Below are positions 25,262 to 33,079 of a stretch of 64,000 bases of DNA, piece by piece. The DNA is from WS-9 sp036274595. Lineage in GTDB: Bacteria; Eisenbacteria; RBG-16-71-46; SZUA-252. The stretch lies in contig DASUFL010000021.1 of NCBI GenBank assembly GCA_036274595.1, positions 16,909-80,908 on the forward strand, in the 5' to 3' direction. The position numbers and the translations under genes are program-made. Position 1 is the first letter of the stretch, and each line of letters opens with the position of its first letter. The notes under the pieces are model-generated. The model saw nothing but the letters and a program-made list of their open reading frames with translations, was not told the origin of the DNA and made no database searches.

Positions 25262-25690
25262 GGGTGGACCCGGGGGAAGTCGGGCCCTTGGATTACATGT
25301 TCCCCACGTGTGCCGTGCATCCGGTGCCGTTGGAACTGCGTCGTCTCGTCGAGGGGATCAGCTCAGGACCGGACGATTCTCGCGAGCACCGCAGGGAACA
25401 AGACTTGGTTTTCAGTTTTTTTGCTGCGCCCTACGCCATGTACCTACAGCAACCGCTGGACCACGACGCGACGCGCTCGCGGAAAATCGAGTCGCAACCC
25501 TCCCGGCGGTGGCTCGAATTGGCCACCGCTAACGTGTGTATTTCCAATTAGTTACGTGACAGGATTGCAGCGCGACGGGAATGGGCCGTGGCGCGCCTCG
25601 GTCCCACGGTTCGAAGGGGCTTCGAACGGGCCAGGCGGTGGCTGGATCGGGGTCGACGCCCCCAACGCCGGGCGTGAAAACCCCCAGACG
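25262..25690. other. Non-coding stretch with several inverted repeats; possible structured RNA
   Basis: About 430 bases without a convincing gene between gpmI and sppA. It contains TGTTCCC pairing with GGGAACA (around 25299-25305 and 25394-25400), CGGTGC with GCACCG nested inside, GCGGTGGC/GCCACCGC (around 25506-25531), and a perfect GTTCGAAG-GGG-CTTCGAAC hairpin at 25609-25627. A T7 run lies at about 25416-25422 on the plus strand. The base composition is more mixed than in the coding DNA. A plus-strand frame of 109 codons (25222-25551) has no recognisable features. I could not match it to tmRNA, SRP RNA, RNase P or 6S RNA by eye. Confidence 0.4.
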
Positions 25691-27223
25691 CTACGGGCGG
25701 ATGAGCGAGGTTCCGGTCATCTCCCGGGATGGTTCGAGTCCCAGGAGCTCGATCAGCGTGGGAGCGACGTCCGCCAGGATGCCGGACCGGAGGGTGATGT
25801 GGGGGCCGTGGCCGGCCGCCAGGATCGGAACCGGATTGAGGGTATGGGCCGTGTGAGGGCCGCCGGTCGCTTCGTCGATCATCTGCTCGGCGTTCCCATG
25901 GTCGGCGGTGACGAGGGCGATTCCTCCGCGCGATTCGACCGCCTGGAGGACACGGCCGAGGCAGCCGTCCACGGTCTCGACCGCGCGGATCGCGGCCTCC
26001 AGAACGCCCGTGTGCCCCACCATGTCCGCGTTCGCGTAGTTGAGCACGAAGAAGCCGTACGGCTCCCCGGTGAGGCGGCGCACCACTTCCTCGGTCACCG
26101 GGCCGGCGCTCATCTCCGGCTTCAGATCGTAGGTGGCCACTTTGGGCGAGGGAATGAGCGCGCGGTCCTCGCCTTGGAACGGCGTCTCCTCGCTGCCGTT
26201 GAAGAAGTAGGTGACGTGCGCATACTTCTCCGTCTCGGCGATCCGGAGCTGGCGGATCCCGGCCCGGCTCACGACCTCGCCGATCGTGCCCCCGAGGGGC
26301 TCGTCGGTGAAGATCACCGGGAAGGGGAACGTCTCGTCGTATTCCGTCATGCACGTGTAGTGGATCGGGGGGGCGCCGCCCGGGCGTGGAAATCCGTCGA
26401 AGGCGGGATCGGCGAGGGCGCGCGAGATCTGACGCATGCGGTCGGGGCGGAAGTTGAACGCCACGACCGTGTCGCCGCTGCGAATCGCTCCGTCCGCGCC
26501 GCGCACCACGGTGGGATCCACGAACTCGTCCGATTCTCCGCGCGCGTACGCCTCATCGAGCGCGGCTTCCGCGGAGCCCGCCGTGCGCCCGTCCCCGATC
26601 ACCATCGCCCGGTACGCCTTCTCGGTGCGGTCCCAGCGCTTGTCGCGATCCATCGCGTAGTAGCGTCCGGAGATCGTCGCGATCTTCCCGTCCTTCACGT
26701 CGCGGAGCACGGCTTCGATCCCGCGGATCGACGCGCCGGCCGAGCGCGGAGCCGTGTCGCGTCCGTCCAGGAACGCCTGCAGGCGGATCCGCGCCACGCC
26801 GCGCGCGATCGCCTGACGGATCATCGCGGCGAGATGCCGCTCGTGGCTGTGGACGCCGCCGTTGGAGAGGAGCCCGATCAGGTGGAGCGTGCCCTCGACG
26901 CGCGCGCGATCGAGCGCGGCGCCCCAGACCGGGTTCTTCGTGAGCGAGCCGTCCTTCACCGCCTGATCGATGCGCGTGAGGTCCTGATACACGATGCGGC
27001 CGGCGCCGAGGTTCAGGTGTCCCACCTCGGAGTTCCCCATCTGCCCCGCCGGGAGTCCGACCGCCTCGCCGCACGTCGTCAGCGTGGCGCTGGGCCGGGA
27101 CGCGAGGAGCGCGTCCATGACGGGCGTGCGCGCGAGCGCGACCGCGTTGCCGTCCTTCTTCGGATTGATTCCCCAGCCGTCGAGCACGACGAGCCCGACG
27201 AGCCGCCCCTGGCTTCGGCTCAT
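25691..27223 (-). CDS. gpmI: 2,3-bisphosphoglycerate-independent phosphoglycerate mutase
   Basis: Interconverts 3- and 2-phosphoglycerate in glycolysis, using two Mn ions. It has 510 residues, the usual size. It shows LVVLDGWGINPKKDGNAV at the start and the phosphoserine loop MGNSEVGHLNLGAGR. FSDGGVHSH-like LLSNGGVHSHERHL follows. The second metal site is TADHGNAEQM with HTLNPVPIL downstream. The ATG 27223 is preferred over a TTG two codons upstream. It lies 28 bases after the small membrane protein gene. A hairpin with perfect 8-bp arms lies shortly after its stop. Confidence 0.96.
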   Translation of the reverse strand: MSRSQGRLVGLVVLDGWGINPKKDGNAVALARTPVMDALLASRPSATLTTCGEAVGLPAGQMGNSEVGHLNLGAGRIVYQDLTRIDQAVKDGSLTKNPVWGAALDRARVEGTLHLIGLLSNGGVHSHERHLAAMIRQAIARGVARIRLQAFLDGRDTAPRSAGASIRGIEAVLRDVKDGKIATISGRYYAMDRDKRWDRTEKAYRAMVIGDGRTAGSAEAALDEAYARGESDEFVDPTVVRGADGAIRSGDTVVAFNFRPDRMRQISRALADPAFDGFPRPGGAPPIHYTCMTEYDETFPFPVIFTDEPLGGTIGEVVSRAGIRQLRIAETEKYAHVTYFFNGSEETPFQGEDRALIPSPKVATYDLKPEMSAGPVTEEVVRRLTGEPYGFFVLNYANADMVGHTGVLEAAIRAVETVDGCLGRVLQAVESRGGIALVTADHGNAEQMIDEATGGPHTAHTLNPVPILAAGHGPHITLRSGILADVAPTLIELLGLEPSREMTGTSLIRP

Positions 27224-27251
27224 GAGCAAGACCGTACCACAGGCTCGAAGG

Positions 27252-27740
27252 TCAGCGGCGGATCTCGATCTTGGGATGCGGCGGTTGGGCGACGGACGTG
27301 TGCGGCTCGGTGGCGCGGAGCCAGAGCGCCAGCGCGAGGGCCGCGGCGCTCGTCAGGAACGGCACCCACACCGGGACGATCCATGCGATCGGCACGAGGA
27401 AGACGACGTCCAGGTCCGCGAGCGATCGGGGAAAGCCGGTGAGCCAGCGGAGGAACGCGTAGTAGAGGATGTCCCAGATGCCGAAGATCCAGAGCCCGGC
27501 CGCCAAGCGCGCGCGGGGGGTGCGGCCCGCCAGGCAGGCCACGGCCGCGATCATCACGAGCGTGGCGATCTCACGCACCTGCTCGAGGAGGAGCGGCCCC
27601 GCGGGGATCGGAGCGAACGGAGGCGCCCAGCCTCCCGGATAGAAGAGCTGCTTCAGCGTGACCACGCAGGCGGCCTCGACGAGCGCCATGGCGGCGGCGT
27701 AGAGGCTGATCCAGGTCCAGACCGAGCGGCGCGCGATCAT
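27252..27740 (-). CDS. Small integral membrane protein of unknown function
   Basis: 162 residues with four or five predicted transmembrane segments: WISLYAAAMALVEAACVVTL, IATLVMIAAVACLAG, ARLAAGLWIFGIWDILYYAFL and VWVPFLTSAAALALALWL, plus a short C-terminal tail. I do not recognise the family. The ATG start overlaps the stop of the octanoyltransferase gene as ATGA, so the two are translationally coupled. The next gene is gpmI. Confidence 0.75.
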   Translation of the reverse strand: MIARRSVWTWISLYAAAMALVEAACVVTLKQLFYPGGWAPPFAPIPAGPLLLEQVREIATLVMIAAVACLAGRTPRARLAAGLWIFGIWDILYYAFLRWLTGFPRSLADLDVVFLVPIAWIVPVWVPFLTSAAALALALWLRATEPHTSVAQPPHPKIEIRR

Positions 27741-28525
27741 GCGGTCTCCACGGCCCGGGCCCGCGCGCGTTCCACGCCCCCAGGAACACAGACGTCGAAC
27801 GGCGCCGCCTCGAGGGGCGCGCCCAGTCGTCCCGCGACCTTCTGGGCGAGCACGTCTCCGAGCGCCTGGGCGGACACGGAGCATCCCAGAATCTCGGCGA
27901 TCGACCGAGCGTGCTCGGCCAGGCGCTCCCGCTCTCCCGGACGGTCGCCGCGGAAACGCGCAATGTCCCGGTGACGGGGCGAGAGAGGCACGGAAGCGTG
28001 ACAGAGGGCCGCCCCGCGCGTGAAGCGCGATGCGATCCCGGCGACCTTGAACGCGCCCGATCGGAGCTCCCCGCTCGACGCGCGGGCGAAGCAGGGGTCG
28101 GCGCCGGGCCTCGCGGCCATGCCCCGCTCGAGGACGCGCTCCGCCTTCACGCCGAACGCCCCCACCGCATCGGCGAGCGCTTCGGCGACGAGATTCGCGT
28201 ACGCGCGGGGACCGAGGCCCCACGGTCCCGGAAGGCTCGCGGCGAGCGCGAACGTGAGCTCGCCGTCGTGGAGCACGGCGTCGCCGCCCGTCGGACGCCG
28301 CACGACGTCGAGCCCGGCCGCCCGGATCGCGCCCTTGTCCCAGCCGTCGGGAAAGGGCTCGGCGCGGCCGAGGCTGATGGCAGGAGGATCCCAGTCGTAG
28401 ATGCGGAAGACGGCGCGATCCACGCCGCGCGACGCCCAGTCGAGGAGCGCGGCGTCGATCGCCATCTGGAGCGAGCCGTCCTCTTGGAGGGGCGGAAGCC
28501 GGAGAAGCCGGAGCGGGGGGCTCAC
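27737..28525 (-). CDS. lipM: LipM-type octanoyltransferase / lipoate-protein ligase family protein
   Basis: 262 residues of the BPL/LplA/LipB fold. Motifs: VRRPTGGDAVLHDGELTFAL, a variant of RRxTGGGxVxH, then PCFARASSGELRSGAFKVAG, where Cys precedes Phe and Lys sits before VAG. In LipM the corresponding Cys is the acyl-enzyme nucleophile and the Lys is catalytic. The enzyme would move octanoyl groups from acyl-carrier protein to GcvH or related domains in lipoic acid synthesis; LipB- or LplA-like activity is not excluded. GcvH is encoded about 10 kb upstream in the same direction. The GTG start is eight bases after the last gene of the membrane cassette. Confidence 0.82.
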   Translation of the reverse strand: MSPPLRLLRLPPLQEDGSLQMAIDAALLDWASRGVDRAVFRIYDWDPPAISLGRAEPFPDGWDKGAIRAAGLDVVRRPTGGDAVLHDGELTFALAASLPGPWGLGPRAYANLVAEALADAVGAFGVKAERVLERGMAARPGADPCFARASSGELRSGAFKVAGIASRFTRGAALCHASVPLSPRHRDIARFRGDRPGERERLAEHARSIAEILGCSVSAQALGDVLAQKVAGRLGAPLEAAPFDVCVPGGVERARARAVETA

Positions 28526-28532
28526 GGCACGA

Positions 28533-29183
28533 TCAGAACCGGAGGGCGCCCAACCAGTCGTCGAGCAGGAACATCACGCGGCCGATCAGGAGCGAGACGC
28601 GCGCCATCACCGTGTATCCGTACGACGCGCCGAAGCTCACCATGAGGAAGTAGATCCCGAGCCGCGCCGTCCCCCCGAGCGCACCCTTGTGCTCCTTCGA
28701 GAAGAAGAAAAAGATCAGCGTGCAGACGAGACCCACGACGAGAAGGATGTTGCCGATGCTCGTGCCGATGCTCCCCGGCACCCAGAGCGGCAGGATGGTG
28801 CCGTGGATCTGCTCCACGAAGTCTCCCTGGCCGAATCCCGTGATGCGGAGCGCGGGATAGACGCCGAGCACGAAGGCGATCGGCCACCGCGACAGCCAGT
28901 CCCCGCGCGGGAAGAAGCGCGAGAAGAGCATGATCCCGAGGATGAGCGGGACGACGAGGAGCCAGTGGTAGTCCTTCGCGAACGAGGAGAAGAGCGGCAC
29001 GAACAGGTTCGGGTACACCGACGAGATCATCGTGAGCACCACGTAGTAGCCCGCCGAGATTCCGACGAACAGGTGCTCGCAGAATTTGTACACCGGGTTG
29101 TCCCGGTACAGGAAGCTGAAGATGCCGAGCGTGAGGAGCGCCGCGATCCAGATGCCGATGTCGTGGCTCGGGTGGAGGCTCAC
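28533..29183 (-). CDS. Membrane cassette subunit D: multi-pass membrane protein
   Basis: 216 residues with about six transmembrane segments (IWIAALLTLGIFSFLY; HLFVGISAGYYVVLTMI; WLLVVPLILGIMLFS; IAFVLGVYPALRI; ILLVVGLVCTLIFFFF; LGIYFLMVSFGASYGY). No enzyme motif is visible. The start is GTG 29183, overlapping the upstream stop (GTGA), so its synthesis is coupled to subunit C. I do not recognise the family. The four cassette genes lie head to tail with overlaps or ten-base gaps, which suggests one complex. Confidence 0.75.
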   Translation of the reverse strand: MSLHPSHDIGIWIAALLTLGIFSFLYRDNPVYKFCEHLFVGISAGYYVVLTMISSVYPNLFVPLFSSFAKDYHWLLVVPLILGIMLFSRFFPRGDWLSRWPIAFVLGVYPALRITGFGQGDFVEQIHGTILPLWVPGSIGTSIGNILLVVGLVCTLIFFFFSKEHKGALGGTARLGIYFLMVSFGASYGYTVMARVSLLIGRVMFLLDDWLGALRF

Positions 29184-30010
29184 CGCCCGTTCCCCTTCTT
29201 CGGCCCGGCGATGAACGCCAGGTTGCCGAGCACGATCATGAACGCGATGAACACGTGCGCGAGCGACTGCGCGTCCATGCCCCGGGTCGCGAGTCCGGGC
29301 GCGCCCACGAGGACCTCGTATTCGGCCGCGCCCGCCATGCCGCCGAGGAGGCCGTGGAGCTGGCCCGCCTGGAGGTACGGGTAGTACTCCGGCGCGCTCA
29401 CCGCGGTCACCCCGGCGACCATCGGCACGTGGTACCGGGACACCACCTGCTGCACCCATTCCTTCGTCCCCGGATAACCGGCGCTGATGTCCACGATGAG
29501 CCGGATCTGCTGGAAGTTCTGGATGCCCTTCATCACCGGGATCGTGTTGACCGCGACGCCGCGGTTGTCGACGGGGAACGTGTTGGGAATGCTCTGCCCC
29601 ATCTGCGACATCACGAGCTCGTTCCCGACCTTGTAGCCCAGGTTCACGTAATCGACGCCCTGCGTCTTGTGGTACTCCTCCCCCGCGATGCGCAGCACCT
29701 GGTCGGTGAGGGGCGGTCCTGCGGGGTAGAGCGCGAGGGCGATGATCCTCATGTTCCGCCGCATGAGCTGGCGCACGGCCGCCAAGTGCATCGGATAGTT
29801 CTCGGCGGACGTGCCGGGATCGTAGTCGCCGGACAGGAGCACCACCGATCCCTCGGGCAGCTTTTCGATCGCGTCGTAGAAGCCGCGCGAGCGATTGCTG
29901 GGCAGGACCGGAGCGATGTGGAAGCTGAAGAGGAGCGGCACGATCACGAGGAGCGCGACCCCGAGGAAGATCCACCGCCGATCCAGATGACGCAGGGCGG
30001 CCAGGCTCAT
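29180..30010 (-). CDS. Membrane cassette subunit C: bitopic protein with large alpha/beta domain
   Basis: 276 residues. An N-terminal transmembrane helix (about 12-32, WIFLGVALLVIVPLLFSF) is followed by a ~200-residue alpha/beta domain. Alternating strands such as GSVVLLSGDYDPGTSAENYP, MRIIALALYPAG, VDYVNLGYKVG, QIRLIVDISAGYPG and VPMVAGVTAVSAPEYYPYL resemble a Rossmann-like or binding-protein fold. A C-terminal helix (HVFIAFMIVLGNLAFIAG) re-enters the membrane. The large domain is probably outside the cytoplasm. No catalytic motif is recognised. ATGA overlap with subunit B and GTGA overlap with subunit D. Confidence 0.75.
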   Translation of the reverse strand: MSLAALRHLDRRWIFLGVALLVIVPLLFSFHIAPVLPSNRSRGFYDAIEKLPEGSVVLLSGDYDPGTSAENYPMHLAAVRQLMRRNMRIIALALYPAGPPLTDQVLRIAGEEYHKTQGVDYVNLGYKVGNELVMSQMGQSIPNTFPVDNRGVAVNTIPVMKGIQNFQQIRLIVDISAGYPGTKEWVQQVVSRYHVPMVAGVTAVSAPEYYPYLQAGQLHGLLGGMAGAAEYEVLVGAPGLATRGMDAQSLAHVFIAFMIVLGNLAFIAGPKKGNGR

Positions 30011-30639
30011 GAGTCCCCTCCGCCGTACGTCTTCTCGAGCCCCAGGATCACGCGGATGCCGGTGGCCATGACGCCCAGCGCGGCGCCGATCAGGATCCCT
30101 CGCTTCGCCGCGTTCTGCGGGATCTCCATGAGCCAGTCGGCCGCGGCCGGGATGGCCGGGTGGATCGCGGCCCCGAGCGGCACCCGTCCGATCATCAGGA
30201 TGAACGCCGCGATCGCGAGGAGGAGCGCCTCGACCGAGCGGATGCGGAACGCGCGGAACGCCGCCGACGCGATGAAGAAGGCGAGGAGCGAGAACATGGT
30301 CGCCGTCATCGGCGAGTAGAAGGTGCGATAGATCCACTGGAAGCGCGAATCCACGTCCGTGTAGTGGTTCCCCTCCGAGAAGCCGACCACCATCGTGACG
30401 AGGAGGCCCGCGATCAAGACCATCTTGTACGGCCAGTCACGCTCCTTGCGGGAGACCTGCCGCGTGTTGATGCGCAGGAGATTCGCGACGCCCAGCACAT
30501 AGGTGAACCCGACCACCACGATCGCCCAGTTCTGAAGCCCCTCATACGCGGCCTTGACCGTCGGATGCGGCACGAACCAGGCCAGCAGCATGAAGAGTCC
30601 CGCCACGAGCGTGATGACGATCGGGATCTCGCGCTTCAC
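30007..30639 (-). CDS. Membrane cassette subunit B: six-TM membrane protein
   Basis: 210 residues with roughly six transmembrane segments (IPIVITLVAGLFMLLAWFV; WAIVVVGFTYVLGVANLL; YKMVLIAGLLVTMVVGF; MTATMFSLLAFFIASAAF; ALLLAIAAFILMIGRV; ILIGAALGVMATGIRVILG). A soluble loop around NHYTDVDSRFQWIYRTFYSP sits in the middle. No family recognised. It begins at GTG 30639, ten bases after the stop of subunit A, and overlaps subunit C as ATGA. Confidence 0.75.
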   Translation of the reverse strand: MKREIPIVITLVAGLFMLLAWFVPHPTVKAAYEGLQNWAIVVVGFTYVLGVANLLRINTRQVSRKERDWPYKMVLIAGLLVTMVVGFSEGNHYTDVDSRFQWIYRTFYSPMTATMFSLLAFFIASAAFRAFRIRSVEALLLAIAAFILMIGRVPLGAAIHPAIPAAADWLMEIPQNAAKRGILIGAALGVMATGIRVILGLEKTYGGGDS

Positions 30640-30649
30640 GCGGGCGTCC

Positions 30650-31753
30650 TCACTGGGTCGAGAAGAAGTCGCCGAGCCAGGTCTGGCCGAACGTGGCCAG
30701 GATCGAGCCCAGGACGATGATGGCGATCATGAGGATCTTCACGGAGTCGGTCGCCTTCAAGCTCCCGAGCAGCCGCGCGTCGTTCGAGAGGAGCGCGCTG
30801 GCGGCGAAGTACTCCTCGCCGATCAGCGTGTAGTCGCACGCCACCACGAAGAAGGGCATCTGATGGACGTTGGCCGTCCCGGCGATCTGGATGGCGCCCA
30901 CGGCGTGCCCCGTCTCCGCGAGGAGGAGTGATTCCGCGAAGAAGGCTCCGAGCAGGAGATTCGCCGCGGGCCGCTCGCGGAGCATCATGCCGTTGACCGC
31001 GGCCACGTAGGCGAACTGCTCCGAGGTGACGTAGCGGACCTGGTCACTCTTGTAAACGTCCGATCGCCCCACGTCGGCGTACGCCGACTTCACGACCTCT
31101 TCGGCGACCGTGTAGACGCCCGGGGAGTTCGTCGGGACGTTGAGGGCGGTCTCGTACTTGGCGGCGATCCGCGCCACGCGGCCCAGGAGGATCATGCTCG
31201 CGATGGTCTGAATGTCGTCGATTTCCTGCACGCCGGGCACATAGAGCACCCCCTTCCCCATCTCGGTCGCGCGTCCGACCGCCTCTTCGATCGCATCGAG
31301 TCCCGGGATCTTGCGGAAGACCCACTTCGTGCCGCCCTCGGATTTCCGGATGTACCAGAAGAGGAGCGCGAAGAAGACCCCCGCGACCACGAGCACGTTG
31401 AACTTGCTCCAATCGAAGAGATTCACCGACGCGTGCGCAGGACCGGAGACCTCGGAATCGAGGGAGGGATCCGCGGGCGAGGCCACGAGCTGGTACTCGT
31501 AGGCGGTGCCGTTCTGCGCCGTGTCGTCCGAGTAGTGCGAATCGGTTCCGTCGACCGTCGCGACCGGCGCGAACGTTCCCCCCTGCTCGCGTCGGACGAG
31601 GATCCAGGAGGTCGGATGGTGATCCGGCGGCGTCCAGGACACGTCGACGCTGCCGCCCCCGTCGTTGGGGGTATCGCCCGCCTGGAGCGGGAATGCGGAA
31701 GCGAGGGCCGGGAAGGCGAAAATCGAAACCGCGGTGAGGAGGAACGCGGCCAC
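30650..31753 (-). CDS. Membrane cassette subunit A: FN3-like domain plus DUF6754-like domain
   Basis: 367 residues. A signal peptide (about 1-20) is followed by a fibronectin-III-like domain (about 28-105: GGGSVDVSWTPPDHHPTSW, TVDGTDSHYSDD, NGTAYEYQLVA). A transmembrane helix at about 115-135 (VLVVAGVFFALLFWYI) leads to a ~190-residue conserved part (GKGVLYVPGVQEIDDIQTIA, RVARIAAKYETALNVPTNSP, AVNGMMLRERPAANLLLGAF). A final transmembrane helix (ILMIAIIVLGSILATFG) closes the protein. I assign the central part to DUF6754 from memory of the pattern, not from a search. GTG 31753 lacks a Shine-Dalgarno. An in-frame Arg-rich stretch upstream suggests the true start may be a non-canonical codon further 5'. 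Confidence 0.72.
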   Translation of the reverse strand: MAAFLLTAVSIFAFPALASAFPLQAGDTPNDGGGSVDVSWTPPDHHPTSWILVRREQGGTFAPVATVDGTDSHYSDDTAQNGTAYEYQLVASPADPSLDSEVSGPAHASVNLFDWSKFNVLVVAGVFFALLFWYIRKSEGGTKWVFRKIPGLDAIEEAVGRATEMGKGVLYVPGVQEIDDIQTIASMILLGRVARIAAKYETALNVPTNSPGVYTVAEEVVKSAYADVGRSDVYKSDQVRYVTSEQFAYVAAVNGMMLRERPAANLLLGAFFAESLLLAETGHAVGAIQIAGTANVHQMPFFVVACDYTLIGEEYFAASALLSNDARLLGSLKATDSVKILMIAIIVLGSILATFGQTWLGDFFSTQ

Positions 31754-31921
31754 CGCGAGCCGAGAGAGTCGGTCGCCGGGAGATCGTAGCAGGATCCGCG
31801 CGCCGCGGAAGTTTGTCAGGGAGTGGCTCCCGTACGGGTATGAAGCGCTCCAGCCCTGCCGCGATCGGAACTCAGCACGTGGCGCGTTTCCTCCCAGGTA
31901 CCAACCGGCAAAACCGCAACA

Positions 31922-31950
31922 ACCGTAGACTTCGACGCCGCTTCTGTCAA
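31922..31950 (-). promoter_or_regulatory. Sigma70-type promoter of the four-gene membrane cassette
   Basis: TTGACA (31950-31945), 17-base spacer, TACGGT (31927-31922) on the minus strand. It begins five bases after the KOW gene stop. The predicted leader to GTG 31753 is about 160 bases and includes a CCCGTACGGG palindrome and short open frames of unknown meaning. Confidence 0.55.
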
Positions 31951-31954
31951 GAAA

Positions 31955-33076
31955 TTAGGACTCGATCATCTCCACATTGGCGCGCGGAAGGAGCGCCTTC
32001 GATCCGTTCCCGAAATCCACTTCGAGCACGCGCACCTTGGCCTCGGTCTCGAGAGCCATGAGCTCGGGCGGCAGCGCGACCACCTTCCCCAGATGCCCGA
32101 AGTAGGGCTCGCGGATGACGCGGATCAGGCTTCCCAGCTCGAGGCCGCCATGGCCGGCCCCGGCGCCGTCGGCCCCGGCCGAGATCTCTTGCGGCACGAC
32201 GATCTCCGGCCGCAGCACGCCGGCCCGGATCTGCGTGGCTCCGCTCACCGACGCCTTCTTCCCTTCGCACTGCTTCAAGAGCTCGAACGTGCGGCCCGCC
32301 ATCGGGATCTCGCCGAAGCCCTCGGTCACGACGAGCGTGATGCCCTTCTCCTCCGATCCCGTGATCGCCACGCCCAGGTCGTAGCCCAGGAACTCGCGGA
32401 GATCCTGATCGTCGAAACCTCCCACGACGACCGCGCGCGCGCCTTTCTGGATGGCGACGCGGAGCACCTTGGTGCTCACGTGCGAGCCGCCCACGAGGAC
32501 CTTCCCGCGGACGTTGTCGCCGATCTTGGCCTCGGTGAGGGCCTCGCCCGGACCGTCCACGCACACGTGGAGCGTCCCGACGGTCTCGCCGCCGATGCCG
32601 AAGATTCCCTGGATGAAGCTGCCGCGCGTCTCCACCGTCACGCCCTGGCCCTCGTGCACTTCGACGACGGTGCCGTCGACGTACGCGTCCACCTCCACGG
32701 GGATCGGAGGCTCGCGCAGGATGGCTTGCCCGGTCACGGTCGAGATGCTCTCGAGCGTCGAATCGATGGGCGCCATGCACTTCGACTTGAAGAGTCCGAA
32801 GAACGATTTGCTCTCGGCGAAAGCTTCGCCCTTCTTCAAGGTGGAGCCGACCGGCTTGACGAGGCAATCCGGGACGTCCTCGGGAAGCACGCCGAGGATG
32901 TTCGCGGCGTTCACCGTCTGCACGTTCCCGGGCAGCTCCGTGCGCGCGACGACCGTCTCCGCCTCGACCTTCTGCCCCAGCTTCACGAGCACGTCTCCCG
33001 CGAGCGGGAGCTTGCGCTCCCGGTGGAGCACCGTGAACCGGGCCACCTTGAGACCGGGGGTGTAGGAGTGAGCCAT
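31955..33076 (-). CDS. Barrel-sandwich-hybrid / KOW-motif protein of unknown function
   Basis: 373 residues, soluble, no signal peptide. The N-terminal ~50 residues (LPLAGDVLVKLGQKVEAETV ... ELPGN) look like a biotinyl/lipoyl-type barrel-sandwich domain as in NqrA/RnfC-like proteins, but with no modifiable Lys motif. A second such segment is around 100-150 (MAPIDSTLESIS; VDGTVVEVHEGQGVTVETRG). The middle has alternating strands (KGARAVVVGGFDDQDL, YDLGVAITGSEEKGITLVVTEGFGEIPM) suggesting an alpha/beta domain. The C-terminus is a KOW motif (GSLIRVIREPYFGHLGKVV). It begins three bases after glmL and so probably works with it. No known function is assigned. Confidence 0.75.
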   Translation of the reverse strand: MAHSYTPGLKVARFTVLHRERKLPLAGDVLVKLGQKVEAETVVARTELPGNVQTVNAANILGVLPEDVPDCLVKPVGSTLKKGEAFAESKSFFGLFKSKCMAPIDSTLESISTVTGQAILREPPIPVEVDAYVDGTVVEVHEGQGVTVETRGSFIQGIFGIGGETVGTLHVCVDGPGEALTEAKIGDNVRGKVLVGGSHVSTKVLRVAIQKGARAVVVGGFDDQDLREFLGYDLGVAITGSEEKGITLVVTEGFGEIPMAGRTFELLKQCEGKKASVSGATQIRAGVLRPEIVVPQEISAGADGAGAGHGGLELGSLIRVIREPYFGHLGKVVALPPELMALETEAKVRVLEVDFGNGSKALLPRANVEMIES

Positions 33077-33079
33077 GGG

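Noticed and set aside
25260..25420. RNase P, tmRNA or SRP RNA
   Set aside because: A GGAAGTCGGGC stretch recalls RNase P, but none of the other conserved blocks (such as AGAGCAA or the 3' ACAGAA region), no tmRNA ends and no SRP GGTCAGG...GGAAGGAAGCAGCC core are present.
25222..25551. Plus-strand 109-codon open frame
   Set aside because: No Shine-Dalgarno, domains or conserved features, and it runs through the strong 25233-25261 hairpin.
25605..25632. tRNA-like T-arm sequence GTTCGAA
   Set aside because: It is part of a perfect palindromic hairpin and no acceptor, D or anticodon arms surround it.
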